From ZCTH02-B3 sp036563895 (GTDB taxonomy: Bacteria; Bacillota; Bacilli; Paenibacillales; Paenibacillaceae): a stretch of 18,410 nt of DNA. Below, piece by piece: positions 7,023 through 14,074 of this stretch. Position 1 is the first letter of the stretch; every line of letters starts with the position of its first letter. The notes under the pieces were generated by a model. It saw only the letters and a program-made list of their open reading frames with translations, did not search any database and was not told the DNA's origin. The position numbers and the translations under genes were made by a program. The stretch lies in assembly GCA_036563895.1 (NCBI GenBank), contig DATCLN010000187.1, positions 1-18,410 of the forward strand, written 5' to 3'.

Positions 7023-8320
7023 CACTTACTCATGATCTCCCTGGCCTGCTTCGCCGCGTCGGCGATGGCCTGGTCCACGCTCTTCTGGCCGGACACGGCG
7101 GCGCTCAGCTCGAGACCGACGGCCTGGATCATTTCCTCCGCGCCCGGACCGTCTCCCAGCGGCGAAGCGTCTTTCAGGATTTCTTTGACGGTGGCGTAGT
7201 AGTCTTTGCCGAATCCCTGTTCATGCACCTGCGGGTCGTCCATGACGCTGTCGCGCACGGGGGCTCCGCCCGCGATGACGCGCTGCTTGTCCTGCTCCGG
7301 CGAGGTGAGCCAGTGGACGAAGGTCCACGCGGCGTCCTTGTTGTTCGAGTTGGCCGGAATGGACCAGAACCAGGCGCCGAGGACCGCCTTGCCGCCGGGG
7401 ACTTCCGCCAGGCCGAACTTGCCGGCCAGTTCTCCCGCCGGGCCGTCGGGATTGTTCAGGGTCGGCAGCATCCAGTTGTACGACAGCATCATCGCCGCCT
7501 GGCCGCCGGCCGTCGCCCGCAGGGCCTCGTCGAACGCCCAGTTCAGGCTGTTTGCCGGCGCCGCTTCTTTGTACGTCTGAATGTACTTGGTGAGGGCTTC
7601 CCGCGCCTGCGGCGAATCGAGGACGATGTTGCCGGCTTCGTCCTGGATGGCGCCGCCCGCGGCGAACAGCCAGTTCCCCCATTCCTCGAACACCTTGTAG
7701 CCGCGCTGGGGCGTCATGGCGATGCCCGCCCGGTCTCCGGATTTCAGCTTTCTGGCGGCATCCATCAGCTCGTCCAGCGTCTTCGGAGCCTGGAGGCCTT
7801 GTTCCTCGAACAGGTCCGTGCGGTAGATCAAGCCCAGGGCGTAGTTGTAGAAGGGAATGCCGTAGACCTTCCCGTCCACTTCCGCGATGTCGCGCAGCGG
7901 CTTGGCGAAATCTTCGTAGTTGTACGCGTCGCCGGCCTGCTGAATCCGGTCGTCCAACGGTTCCAGGTAGCCCGCGGAAGCGAAGTCGTACATCCACGGG
8001 TTGTCCACCACGATCAGATCGTAGGTCGCCCGGGGAGCCAGGAAGGACGCTACGATCTTGTCCCGCATCTGGTCGTACGGAAGGGCTTCAATGTCAAGCC
8101 GGATATTGGGATGCGCCTGATTGAATTCATCCAGCATCCCCATCACGATATCCGTGTCCGGCACTTCCTCCATGATCACCTTCAGGGTGACCGTTTCGGT
8201 CTGCCCCGTGCCGTCCGTCGAGCCCGCCCCGCCGTCGCCGCCTCCTCCGCGGGTACAGGCGCCGAGTACCAGCGCCGCCGACAGCACCAGGGCCAACATC
8301 CGAAACACCGATTTCTTCAT
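7022..8320 (-). CDS. Sugar-binding lipoprotein of an ABC importer (family 1 extracellular binding protein)
   Basis: A 432-residue exported protein. Signal MKKSVFRMLALVLSAALVLG ends in the lipobox LGAC with Cys22, followed by a Gly/Asp/Ser/Thr-rich tether of about 20 residues. The mature part has the family-1 pattern: ITL-type first strand (VTLKVIMEEVPDTDIVMGML), YDLIVVDNPWMYDFASAGYLEPLD, then YGIPFYNYALGLIYRTDLFEEQGL. Cleft aromatic residues are present (NWAFDE, YNWML, GAWFWSIPANS). The start is ATG 8320, set by AAAGGGGGC 8 nt upstream and by the signal peptide; the open frame extends further upstream but without signal character. It is anchored outside the membrane and delivers ligand to the two permeases encoded next. 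It follows the SDR gene by 31 nt. Confidence 0.95.
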   Translation of the reverse strand: MKKSVFRMLALVLSAALVLGACTRGGGGDGGAGSTDGTGQTETVTLKVIMEEVPDTDIVMGMLDEFNQAHPNIRLDIEALPYDQMRDKIVASFLAPRATYDLIVVDNPWMYDFASAGYLEPLDDRIQQAGDAYNYEDFAKPLRDIAEVDGKVYGIPFYNYALGLIYRTDLFEEQGLQAPKTLDELMDAARKLKSGDRAGIAMTPQRGYKVFEEWGNWLFAAGGAIQDEAGNIVLDSPQAREALTKYIQTYKEAAPANSLNWAFDEALRATAGGQAAMMLSYNWMLPTLNNPDGPAGELAGKFGLAEVPGGKAVLGAWFWSIPANSNNKDAAWTFVHWLTSPEQDKQRVIAGGAPVRDSVMDDPQVHEQGFGKDYYATVKEILKDASPLGDGPGAEEMIQAVGLELSAAVSGQKSVDQAIADAAKQAREIMSK

Positions 8321-8351
8321 GTGCAAAAGCCCCCTTTTGGAATTGTCCATC

Positions 8352-9131
8352 TCAATCCATATACACGCCGCCGTTGACGGCGATGGATTCGCCGGTGATG
8401 AAGTCCGCGTCGTCGCTCGCCAGGAACGATACGACCTTCGCCACATCTTCCGGCGTCTCCAGCCGGCGCAGCGGCGTTTCGCCGAGCATGAGCTCGACCA
8501 CCTTGTCCGGCGTCGTGCCCCTCAGCTTCGCTTCCCACTGCAGCTCCCGTTCCTGCATCGGCGTGGCCACGTAGCCCGGGCAGACCGCATTGACCGTGAT
8601 CCGGTACTTCGCCAGTTCGTAAGCCATGGCCTGGGTCAGCCCCACAACGGCAAACTTGGAAGCCACATAATGCGCCAGGAACGGCACGGCTCCACGCTTG
8701 CCGGCCAGCGACGCGGTGTGGATGATTTTTCCTCCGTTTCCCTGGCGGATGAACTGGCGGGCGGCCACCTGTCCGCACAGGAACACGCCCTTGGCGTTGA
8801 CGTTCAGGTTGAAGTCCCACTCTTCTTCGGTCAGGTCGATGAAGTGGTTCATGGTGGAAACGCCGGCGTTGGACACCCACACCCTGAGATCGCCAAACCG
8901 CCCGAGGGCTTGTTCCAGGGCAAGCTCGATGGAACCGCGGTCGGTCACGTCCAGGACGAACGCCTCCGCGCGGCCGCCGCGGGAGACGATGTCGGCGGCG
9001 GTCTCTTTGGCTGCGGCTTCGTTCACATCCGTCGCGGCCACCGAGAAACCGTCCTCCGCCAGCCGCCGGGCGATCGCCCGGCCGATGCCGCTGCCCGCTC
9101 CGGTGACCACGGCAAGACCTTTGTCGCTCAC
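8352..9131 (-). CDS. Short-chain dehydrogenase/reductase (polyol or sugar dehydrogenase-like)
   Basis: A 259-residue classical SDR. The nucleotide-binding motif TGAGSGIG is at 10-17, NAG at 88-90, catalytic Ser141 in HTASLAG, and YxxxK with Tyr155 and Lys159. Asp35 at the end of the second strand (AATDVN) favours NAD(H) over NADP(H). PGYVATPM and a VNGG C-terminus are typical of sorbitol/ribitol/gluconate dehydrogenase relatives. The start is GTG 9131; the strongest purine run (GGGAAGGGGG) is 12 nt upstream, so initiation may be weak, but the nucleotide-binding motif is then at its normal distance. It lies between the kinase and the binding-protein gene in the operon. Likely role: oxidising the imported polyol, or reducing a keto sugar, before or after phosphorylation. 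Substrate unknown. Confidence 0.93.
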   Translation of the reverse strand: MSDKGLAVVTGAGSGIGRAIARRLAEDGFSVAATDVNEAAAKETAADIVSRGGRAEAFVLDVTDRGSIELALEQALGRFGDLRVWVSNAGVSTMNHFIDLTEEEWDFNLNVNAKGVFLCGQVAARQFIRQGNGGKIIHTASLAGKRGAVPFLAHYVASKFAVVGLTQAMAYELAKYRITVNAVCPGYVATPMQERELQWEAKLRGTTPDKVVELMLGETPLRRLETPEDVAKVVSFLASDDADFITGESIAVNGGVYMD

Positions 9132-9232
9132 CTTCGTCTGTCGCCCCCTTCCCGTTGGCTATTACATTTCTTTGGTGGTATTTGCGTATTTGCGCTTCTC
9201 CATTGCGCCTGCGCCGGCCCGGGGCTACCGCC

Positions 9233-10753
9233 CTAGTTTCCAACCCCGTCCTCGTCCCCGCCGCGGCTGAGCCGGGCCAGGATGTGCTGCTGCTCCAGCA
9301 GGTTGGGATAAATGTCCCGGTAGACGCGGTACAGGGTCCGGTAGCGCTCCCGGTGCTGGGGATCGGGAACGATCCTTTCCTCAATGCGCAAAAACTTGTG
9401 AATCTCCGACCAATCCTTGATCAGCCCCGCGCCGATCCCCGCCGCGAACGCCACGCCCAGGGAAGACCCGGGATGGTCGATAATGGACTCGAGCGGCAAT
9501 TCCGTGATGTCCGCCACGATCTGCCGCCACAGCCGCGAGCGGGAACCCCCGTTGGTGATGCGTACCCGCCGGGGCTCAAAGCCCATTTCGCGGAACGTGT
9601 CGATGTGATGCCTGAATCCGAAGGCGATGCCCTCCAGGATGGCCCGGTACAAGTGTCCCCGCTTGTGGCCGAGGTGCAGTCCCACGAACATGCCCCTCGC
9701 TTCCGGGTCGTGCAGCGGGGTTTTCTCGCCCAGGAAATACGGCAGCAGCACCAGACCGTCCGCGCCCGCGCCGGCCGCCTCCGCTTCCCGTTCCAGCTGG
9801 TCGAGGGGCGCTCCGCCGGCCAGTTCCCGCTGGAACCAGCGGATGACGCTGCCGCTGGAGGCCATGCAGCCGTTGATCAGATAGCGGCCGGGAATCAGGT
9901 GGTAATCCAGGTACAGCCGGCGGTCCGCCGCGGGCTGATCCGTGGTCAGCAGGATGTCGCCGGCGCCGCCCAGCTTGATCAGCAGGTCGCCGTCCTCCAC
10001 CAGGCCGGCCGAGAAGGCGCTGGCCACGTGGTCGGCGGACCCGGCGATCACCGGGGTGCCGTCCTTCAAGCCGGTGCCGTGATCCCCCCGGACCGTGCCC
10101 ACGATCCGGTGGGACGGATGGACTTCGCCCAGCCACTCCTGGCGGATGCCGGCGGCCTCGGCGATTTCCCGGCTCCAGGCCCCCTTGCGGTAATCATAAA
10201 GCCCGCTTTCCAGGGCCCAGTTGGCCTCGACGAAGGCCGAGCCGAAGCCGGTCAGGCGGCGCGCAATATAATCGTAGGAACCGCAAATCGAGGCGGTCTT
10301 CCGGATCACGTCGGGTTCGCGGCGGCTCAGCCACATCAGCTTGGGCGCGATGGATTGCTGGGTGATCGCCGACCCCGTCGTTTCCAGGACCCAGTCCTCC
10401 GGAAATTTGGCCTTCAGCTCCTCGATTTCTTCCACGGCCCGGGCGTCGTTTTGCTGGATCGACAGCCGAAGGGGCTCTCCCCGCTCATCGAGGCAGATGA
10501 GGGTGGGAACCATGCCGCTGACGCCCACCGCCGCGATCTGGTCCGGCGTGATGCCCGCCTTTTCCATCAGTTCCGGGATGAGCGCCTTGACATTGTCCCA
10601 CCACTGCCGCGGATCCTCCTCGGCCCAACCCGGCCGGGGCGAATGGAGATCCACGGGCCTGGACGCGCTGCCCACGATCTCCCCTTCGGGATGGATGAGC
10701 ACGGCTTTCGTCGCGGTGGTGCCGATATCAATGCCCAGCACAAAACGTTCCAC
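9233..10753 (-). CDS. FGGY-family carbohydrate kinase (xylulokinase/gluconokinase-like)
   Basis: A 506-residue ATP-dependent sugar kinase of the normal two-domain FGGY length. The phosphate-1 loop is LGIDIGTTATKAVL at 6-19. The catalytic aspartate is Asp241 in AGSADHVASAFSAG, where many relatives have GAGDN. The phosphate-2/adenosine region is LIKLGGAGDIL, and the C-terminal nucleotide-site motif is RITNGGSRSRLWRQIVADI. The start is GTG 10753, 8 nt after AAAAGGGTG. The active-site region differs enough from canonical xylulokinase (ADH in place of GDN) that substrate should not be assumed; ketoses, polyols and aldonates are all possible. It is separated from the btpA-like gene by a 190-nt structured gap, and from the SDR gene by about 100 nt that contain no recognisable feature. 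Confidence 0.94.
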   Translation of the reverse strand: MERFVLGIDIGTTATKAVLIHPEGEIVGSASRPVDLHSPRPGWAEEDPRQWWDNVKALIPELMEKAGITPDQIAAVGVSGMVPTLICLDERGEPLRLSIQQNDARAVEEIEELKAKFPEDWVLETTGSAITQQSIAPKLMWLSRREPDVIRKTASICGSYDYIARRLTGFGSAFVEANWALESGLYDYRKGAWSREIAEAAGIRQEWLGEVHPSHRIVGTVRGDHGTGLKDGTPVIAGSADHVASAFSAGLVEDGDLLIKLGGAGDILLTTDQPAADRRLYLDYHLIPGRYLINGCMASSGSVIRWFQRELAGGAPLDQLEREAEAAGAGADGLVLLPYFLGEKTPLHDPEARGMFVGLHLGHKRGHLYRAILEGIAFGFRHHIDTFREMGFEPRRVRITNGGSRSRLWRQIVADITELPLESIIDHPGSSLGVAFAAGIGAGLIKDWSEIHKFLRIEERIVPDPQHRERYRTLYRVYRDIYPNLLEQQHILARLSRGGDEDGVGN

Positions 10754-10790
10754 GGTCGGTTCACCCTTTTCGCCCTAGTCATGCTTTTTC

Positions 10791-10842
10791 GCCGGCCGGG
10801 CCCGCTACGCCGCCGGTAGCCGGAACCGCCGGACCGGCCGGC
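10791..10842. repeat. Large nested inverted repeat in the btpA-kinase gap
   Basis: Perfect 9-bp arms GCCGGCCGG (10791-10799) and CCGGCCGGC (10834-10842) enclose a second stem GCTAC/GTAGC (10804-10808 and 10816-10820). The minus-strand transcript continues with GAAAAAGC, so there is no T tract and it is not an intrinsic terminator. It ends about 38 nt before the kinase GTG and could stabilise an mRNA end or modulate kinase translation. Confidence 0.6.
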
Positions 10843-10894
10843 TCGCCGCATCCGTGCGCCGCAATTTTCCGCCGCGACCAAAGCGCCGCGGCCC

Positions 10895-10946
10895 ACGCGC
10901 CGCATCCACGCGCCGCATCCACACGCCGCATCCGTGCGCCGCGTCA
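10895..10946. repeat. 13-bp GC-rich tandem repeat, four copies
   Basis: Units of ACGCGCCGCATCC lie head to tail at 10895-10907 and 10908-10920. A one-base variant (ACACGCCGCATCC) is at 10921-10933 and a degenerate fourth unit ends at 10946 within the stop codon of the btpA-like gene. A further partial pair lies at 10843-10866. The repeats fill the start of the otherwise unusual 190-nt intercistronic gap. Function unknown; replication slippage of a GC-rich spacer is the simplest origin. Confidence 0.75.
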
Positions 10947-11759
10947 CGCGAGCCCGCTTCTGAACCGTTTCACTTTGTCCATGAACGCTTTCACGCGCGC
11001 GGGGTCCACGTGATTCCGGAACTTGCCGTCAATCTTGAACGCCGTGCCGACCACGGCGCCGTCGGCGATGGACAGCTGCTCTTCGACGTTGTTCAGATTC
11101 ACGCCCGTGTTGGCCAGCACCACCGTATCCGGCGCGAGGGACTTCACGATCTTCAAATGGCTGGAGCTGGTCTCCTGCCCCGCGGTCAGCCCGGATACGC
11201 ACAAGGCGTCAGGCCGGTTGTTGAACACGGTGGAGCGGACGATGCTTTCCAGGTCGCGCTCGGCCAGATACTTCGCCGCTTCCGGCACGATGTTGAACAG
11301 CAGCTTCACGTTTTCAGCGCCGATGCGGTACTGGTGCCGGACCGTTTCCCCCACGTTCGTGTTCCACAGGCCGAAATCGCTGGCATAGACCCCCGTGAAA
11401 ATCTCCCGAACAAACAAGGCTCCGGTGGCCACCGCCAGGTCCAGCGACTTCTTCGCATCCCACAGGACATTCACGCCAAACGGAACCTTGATGTAGGACT
11501 TCAGTTCGCCGATGATCCGCGCCATGGCGGCCACCGTCTCCGTCTTGACGTCCGTCAGGTAGGGCATGCTGAACTCGTTGGAAAACATGACGGCGTCCAC
11601 TCCCCCCTCCTGGAGGGCGAGCAGATCCCGTTTTGCCATCTCGACGACGTAATCCATACCTTTTTCCTTGTCGTAATACGGATCGCCGGGAAGAGGCAGC
11701 AAATGGCACATGGCGATGATCGCCTTTTCCGTCCCGATTACCTCTTTGAGCCAAGTCAT
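10944..11759 (-). CDS. BtpA/SgcQ-family TIM-barrel protein
   Basis: A 271-residue protein recognisable as BtpA/SgcQ family from MTWLKEVIGTEKAIIAMCHL, LPGDPYYD, the GGVDAVMFSNEFSMPY segment at about 52, FGVNVLWDAKKSLDLAVATGA at about 93, and VLANTGVNLNNVEEQLSIADGAVVGTAFK near 220. The family is a predicted TIM barrel. It was named from a cyanobacterial photosystem I factor, while E. coli SgcQ sits in a cryptic sugar operon with a DeoR-type regulator. The catalytic reaction is not established to my knowledge. It is the first gene of this operon. The start ATG 11759 has GGGAG 9 nt upstream, and a 130-nt leader runs from the operon promoter. A role in cleaving or rearranging a (phospho)sugar is an inference from context. 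Confidence 0.88.
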   Translation of the reverse strand: MTWLKEVIGTEKAIIAMCHLLPLPGDPYYDKEKGMDYVVEMAKRDLLALQEGGVDAVMFSNEFSMPYLTDVKTETVAAMARIIGELKSYIKVPFGVNVLWDAKKSLDLAVATGALFVREIFTGVYASDFGLWNTNVGETVRHQYRIGAENVKLLFNIVPEAAKYLAERDLESIVRSTVFNNRPDALCVSGLTAGQETSSSHLKIVKSLAPDTVVLANTGVNLNNVEEQLSIADGAVVGTAFKIDGKFRNHVDPARVKAFMDKVKRFRSGLA

Positions 11760-11855
11760 CAGTTGTCTCTCCCATCTCCTTGTTCTTTATGCCGCTCTTT
11801 CTCTGGCGGTTTGGCGGATGCCTCTTTCCCCGATAATATGATCACCTCTTTTCAT

Positions 11856-11888
11856 TTTTTATCGTGTTTTTATCATGTTTTTATCATC
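11856..11888. promoter_or_regulatory. Operator: three perfectly phased 11-bp direct repeats at the operon start
   Basis: Reading plus, TTTTTATCGTG, TTTTTATCATG and TTTTTATCATC follow one another without gaps. The transcribed-strand unit is ATGATAAAAAC. The repeats start at about +1 of the predicted promoter and extend to about +35. Eleven-base spacing puts every copy on the same face of the helix. DeoR-family repressors commonly bind short direct repeats, and the DeoR-type gene is directly upstream, so this is its probable target. Confidence 0.72.
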
Positions 11889-11896
11889 GCATTTTC

Positions 11897-11925
11897 ATAT
11901 TAAACGCCCCTTCCGATCATGTCAA
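11897..11925 (-). promoter_or_regulatory. Sigma-A promoter of the sugar/polyol operon
   Basis: On the minus strand TTGACA (11925-11920), a 17-nt spacer and TAATAT (11902-11897) are nearly consensus, with start near 11890. A promoter this strong beside the phased repeats suggests tight repression that is released by an inducer. Confidence 0.92.
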
Positions 11926-11963
11926 CCCGGCGCCGTCGCGGGTTTAGGATGCCCTTTTTTGGC

Positions 11964-12005
11964 AAAAAAAAACCTCCCCCGAAGGAACGGTTCCTTCGGG
12001 GGAGG
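11964..12005 (-). terminator. Strong intrinsic terminator after the DeoR-type gene
   Basis: On the minus strand a perfect 15-bp stem (arms 11973-11987 and 11991-12005, loop 3 nt) is followed by nine T (11972-11964). It isolates the regulator transcript from the operon promoter 40 nt further on. Confidence 0.95.
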
Positions 12006-12057
12006 ACGCTCCCGCCAACCTCTTCTTTCAGAGGAGAACGCCTCTATCCGCGCCGGG

Positions 12058-12810
12058 TCAGACGAGGGTGATCTTGCCGCCGTAATCCAGGTCTTCCAGC
12101 GGATATTCCTGCGCCGTTTCCCGGTTGGTGACGATCTCGTGGATCTCCTCCAGCTCGCACACCTTCACCAGCCCGGAATGACCAAACTTCGTCTTGTCCA
12201 CGAGGGCCGTCACTCTTTTCGAACGCCGGATGAACGCCTTCTTGACCTCCACGTCCTCCAGATTGTAATCCGTCGGGCCTTCCTGCTTGCTGATGCCCGA
12301 CAGCCCCAGGTAAAAGCGGTCGAAGTTGAATTTGTTGATGGTCTCGGTGGCGATGGGCCCCACCATCGACATCTCCGTCTTGCGCAGGAAGCCGCCGATC
12401 AGGTACACGCTGAGAGAGCTTCTGGACAAGATGGACGCCACCTGGAACGAAGCGGTGAACACCGTGATGTTGCGCCGCTTGAGCAGCTCCCGGGCCAGCT
12501 CGGCGCACGTCGTCCCCACGTCCAGGGCGATGACTTCCCCGTCCGCGATCTGGCTGGCGGCGTATCTGGCGATGCGCTTTTTCAGTTCGGCGTTTTTCTT
12601 CTGCCGCTGGATGAACATCGGCTCGATCCCGAGCCCCGGCAGGGAGACCCTGCCGCGCTGGCGGATGACCAGCCCCTCCTCCTCCAGCTCCGCCAGGTCC
12701 CGCCTGACGGTCACTTCGGATACGGAGAGACGGGAAGCCAGCTCTTCGATCGTCATCGGGTTCTTGACGGTCAACAGCTTCAGGATCTCTTCGCTTCTCG
12801 CGCTGACCAC
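12058..12810 (-). CDS. DeoR-family transcriptional regulator
   Basis: A 250-residue protein with the family plan. The N-terminal helix-turn-helix is MTIEELASRLSVSEVTVRRDLAELEEEGLVIR at about residues 19-50. A C-terminal sugar-phosphate sensor domain follows, with the phosphate-loop segment IALDVGTTCAELARELL at about 94-110, IGGFLRKTEMSMVGP at about 138-152 and LVDKTKFGHSG at about 203-213. DeoR proteins normally repress a neighbouring sugar operon and release DNA on binding a phosphorylated intermediate. The start is GTG 12810, because GAGGAAGGGAAG lies 9 nt upstream. It has its own promoter and a strong terminator, and sits directly upstream of the operon it most likely controls through the 11-bp repeats. 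The inducer may be the product of the FGGY kinase. Confidence 0.95.
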   Translation of the reverse strand: MVSARSEEILKLLTVKNPMTIEELASRLSVSEVTVRRDLAELEEEGLVIRQRGRVSLPGLGIEPMFIQRQKKNAELKKRIARYAASQIADGEVIALDVGTTCAELARELLKRRNITVFTASFQVASILSRSSLSVYLIGGFLRKTEMSMVGPIATETINKFNFDRFYLGLSGISKQEGPTDYNLEDVEVKKAFIRRSKRVTALVDKTKFGHSGLVKVCELEEIHEIVTNRETAQEYPLEDLDYGGKITLV

Positions 12811-12855
12811 CAGGCCAAACTTCCCTTCCTCGAATGATGGCCGTCTTCTCTCATA

Positions 12856-12884
12856 ATCATTTCCGGGTTTTCAAGTATTGTCAA
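12856..12884 (-). promoter_or_regulatory. Probable sigma-A promoter of the DeoR-type gene
   Basis: On the minus strand a perfect TTGACA (12884-12879), a 17-nt spacer and AATGAT (12861-12856, four of six consensus bases) predict a start about 40 nt upstream of the GTG. Confidence 0.65.
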
Positions 12885-12885
12885 G

Positions 12886-12948
12886 TTTTATGTGGAATTT
12901 GATCAAATTTTGTAGAATTAGTATCAATATATTTTCAAAAAAATATCA
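12886..12948. repeat. AT-rich direct repeats upstream of the DeoR-type promoter
   Basis: Two adjacent imperfect copies, TTTTATGTGGAATTTGATCA (12886-12905) and ATTTTGTAGAATTAGTATCA (12907-12926), each end in ATCA. A third ATCA follows at 12945-12948, so the ATCA boxes recur every 21-22 bp. A perfect 14-bp palindrome AATTTGATCAAATT (12896-12909) lies within. The tract fills the gap between the ROK and DeoR-type genes, ends in the ROK stop codon, and is far more AT-rich than its surroundings. ATCA is also the core of the 11-bp repeats at the operon promoter. Confidence 0.5.
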
Positions 12949-13845
12949 GCTTGTCCGTTCCAAAGCCTCCAGACCCAAGGCCAGCGCGCCGCACAATCCC
13001 GCGTCGTCCCCCAGGCCGGGCGGCACGATGTATTCGTCGATGCGCTCCAGAATCTCGGGCGCGCGGACGTATCCGTTCAGGCCGCGCTTCACCGCCTCGC
13101 GGACGGCGGGAAACAGCTGCGTCTGGTGCATGACGCCGCCGCCAAGGATGACTTTGTGCGGGGACAGCATGAGGATCGCCGTCATCACCGCCTGCGCAAT
13201 GTAATGGGCTTCGATGGCCCACGCAGGATGGCCGGTGGGAAGCTCGGCGCCCGGTTTCCCCCAGCGCTTTTCCAGGGCCGGTCCCGACGCCATGCCTTCC
13301 AGGCAGTCGCCGTGATAGGGGCACACGCCCGCAAAACCGTCCTCCGGATGGCGCCGGACGGGGATGTGGCCGCCCTCCGGATGCACCAGGCCGTGCAGCA
13401 GCCTTTTTTCCGCATACACGCCGATGCCGACGCCCGTGCCGATGGTGAAATAGACGCAGCTGTCAAGCCCCCTGGCCGCGCCCCATTTCGCCTCGCCCAG
13501 GGCCGCCGCGTTCACGTCCGTGTCCCAGCCCGCCGGAACGCCGAGGGCATCGCGGATCGCCGCCAGCAAAGGATACCCGGACCACCCCGGCTTGGGGGTC
13601 GTCGTGATGTGCCCGTATTGCGGACTGGACGGATTGACGTCGATGGGCCCGAAGGATCCGATGCCAATGGCTTTGACGGACTTGTCCCTGAAAAATTCGA
13701 GGACGCGGCCCACCGTCTCCTCCGGCCGTCCCGTCGGAATGCGCGTCCGCTCCAGGATGCGCCCGTCTTCGGTGCCGACGCCGCACACGAATTTGGTTCC
13801 TCCCGCTTCGATCGCGCCGATCAGCAATGGTGTTTCCTCCCTCAT
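12946..13845 (-). CDS. ROK-family sugar kinase, fructokinase-like
   Basis: A 299-residue ROK kinase. ATP-site motif IGAIEAGGTKFVCGVG is near the N-terminus, the catalytic aspartate lies in WDTDVNAAALGEAKWG, and GTGVGIGVYAEK follows. The zinc-site region HPEGGHIPVRRHPEDGFAG continues into CPYHGDCLEGMASGPA, the form typical of fructokinases of the YdhR/GmuE/ScrK group. It would phosphorylate fructose or a related hexose in the cytoplasm. The start is ATG 13845 with AGGAAAG just upstream; an in-frame ATG at 13875 lacks a ribosome binding site. It lies upstream of the DeoR-type gene on the same strand, 135 nt away, with a separate promoter in between. I see no good promoter of its own, only a TAATAT at about 13870 without a -35. 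It may belong to the same sugar-use locus or be an independent gene. Confidence 0.93.
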   Translation of the reverse strand: MREETPLLIGAIEAGGTKFVCGVGTEDGRILERTRIPTGRPEETVGRVLEFFRDKSVKAIGIGSFGPIDVNPSSPQYGHITTTPKPGWSGYPLLAAIRDALGVPAGWDTDVNAAALGEAKWGAARGLDSCVYFTIGTGVGIGVYAEKRLLHGLVHPEGGHIPVRRHPEDGFAGVCPYHGDCLEGMASGPALEKRWGKPGAELPTGHPAWAIEAHYIAQAVMTAILMLSPHKVILGGGVMHQTQLFPAVREAVKRGLNGYVRAPEILERIDEYIVPPGLGDDAGLCGALALGLEALERTS

Positions 13846-14003
13846 ATCTTTCCTGGCCAAATCCCATATTACCATATAGCGGCAGCCCGCGGACCCTTTT
13901 CCTCTGTGACGGGACCGGAACCTCCAAACCGCCTCAAAAACCCGTCCGCGAACCCGCGCGGGAACACCCCGACAACCCGCATGAAAAACGCAAAAATCAC
14001 CTG

Positions 14004-14032
14004 TTTACGAATCGACTTTTTCCATGTATATT
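14004..14032 (+). promoter_or_regulatory. Sigma-A promoter of potABCD
   Basis: TTTACG (14004-14009), a 17-nt spacer and TATATT (14027-14032) give a predicted start near 14039 and a leader of about 36 nt. It overlaps an upstream in-frame ATG at 14024, which rules that codon out as the start. Confidence 0.75.
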
Positions 14033-14074
14033 ATTCTGGAATTTGATATTTTCCGATGCCGGACAAGGGGGGCG

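Noticed and set aside
10567..10947. Minus-strand frame starting at a GTG overlapping the btpA-like stop and running into the kinase gene in another frame
   Set aside because: Its first part only translates the 13-bp repeats and the rest lies out of frame in the kinase gene; no protein-like character.
11760..12057. Riboswitch or attenuator in the leader of the btpA-like operon
   Set aside because: The strong hairpin in this gap (11973-12005) lies upstream of the operon promoter and is explained as the deoR terminator; the leader itself shows only the direct repeats and a normal ribosome binding site.
12929..12946. ATATTTT/AAAATAT stem after the ROK gene as its terminator
   Set aside because: Stem is only A:T pairs and would be unstable, especially in a thermophile; more likely part of the AT-rich repeat tract.
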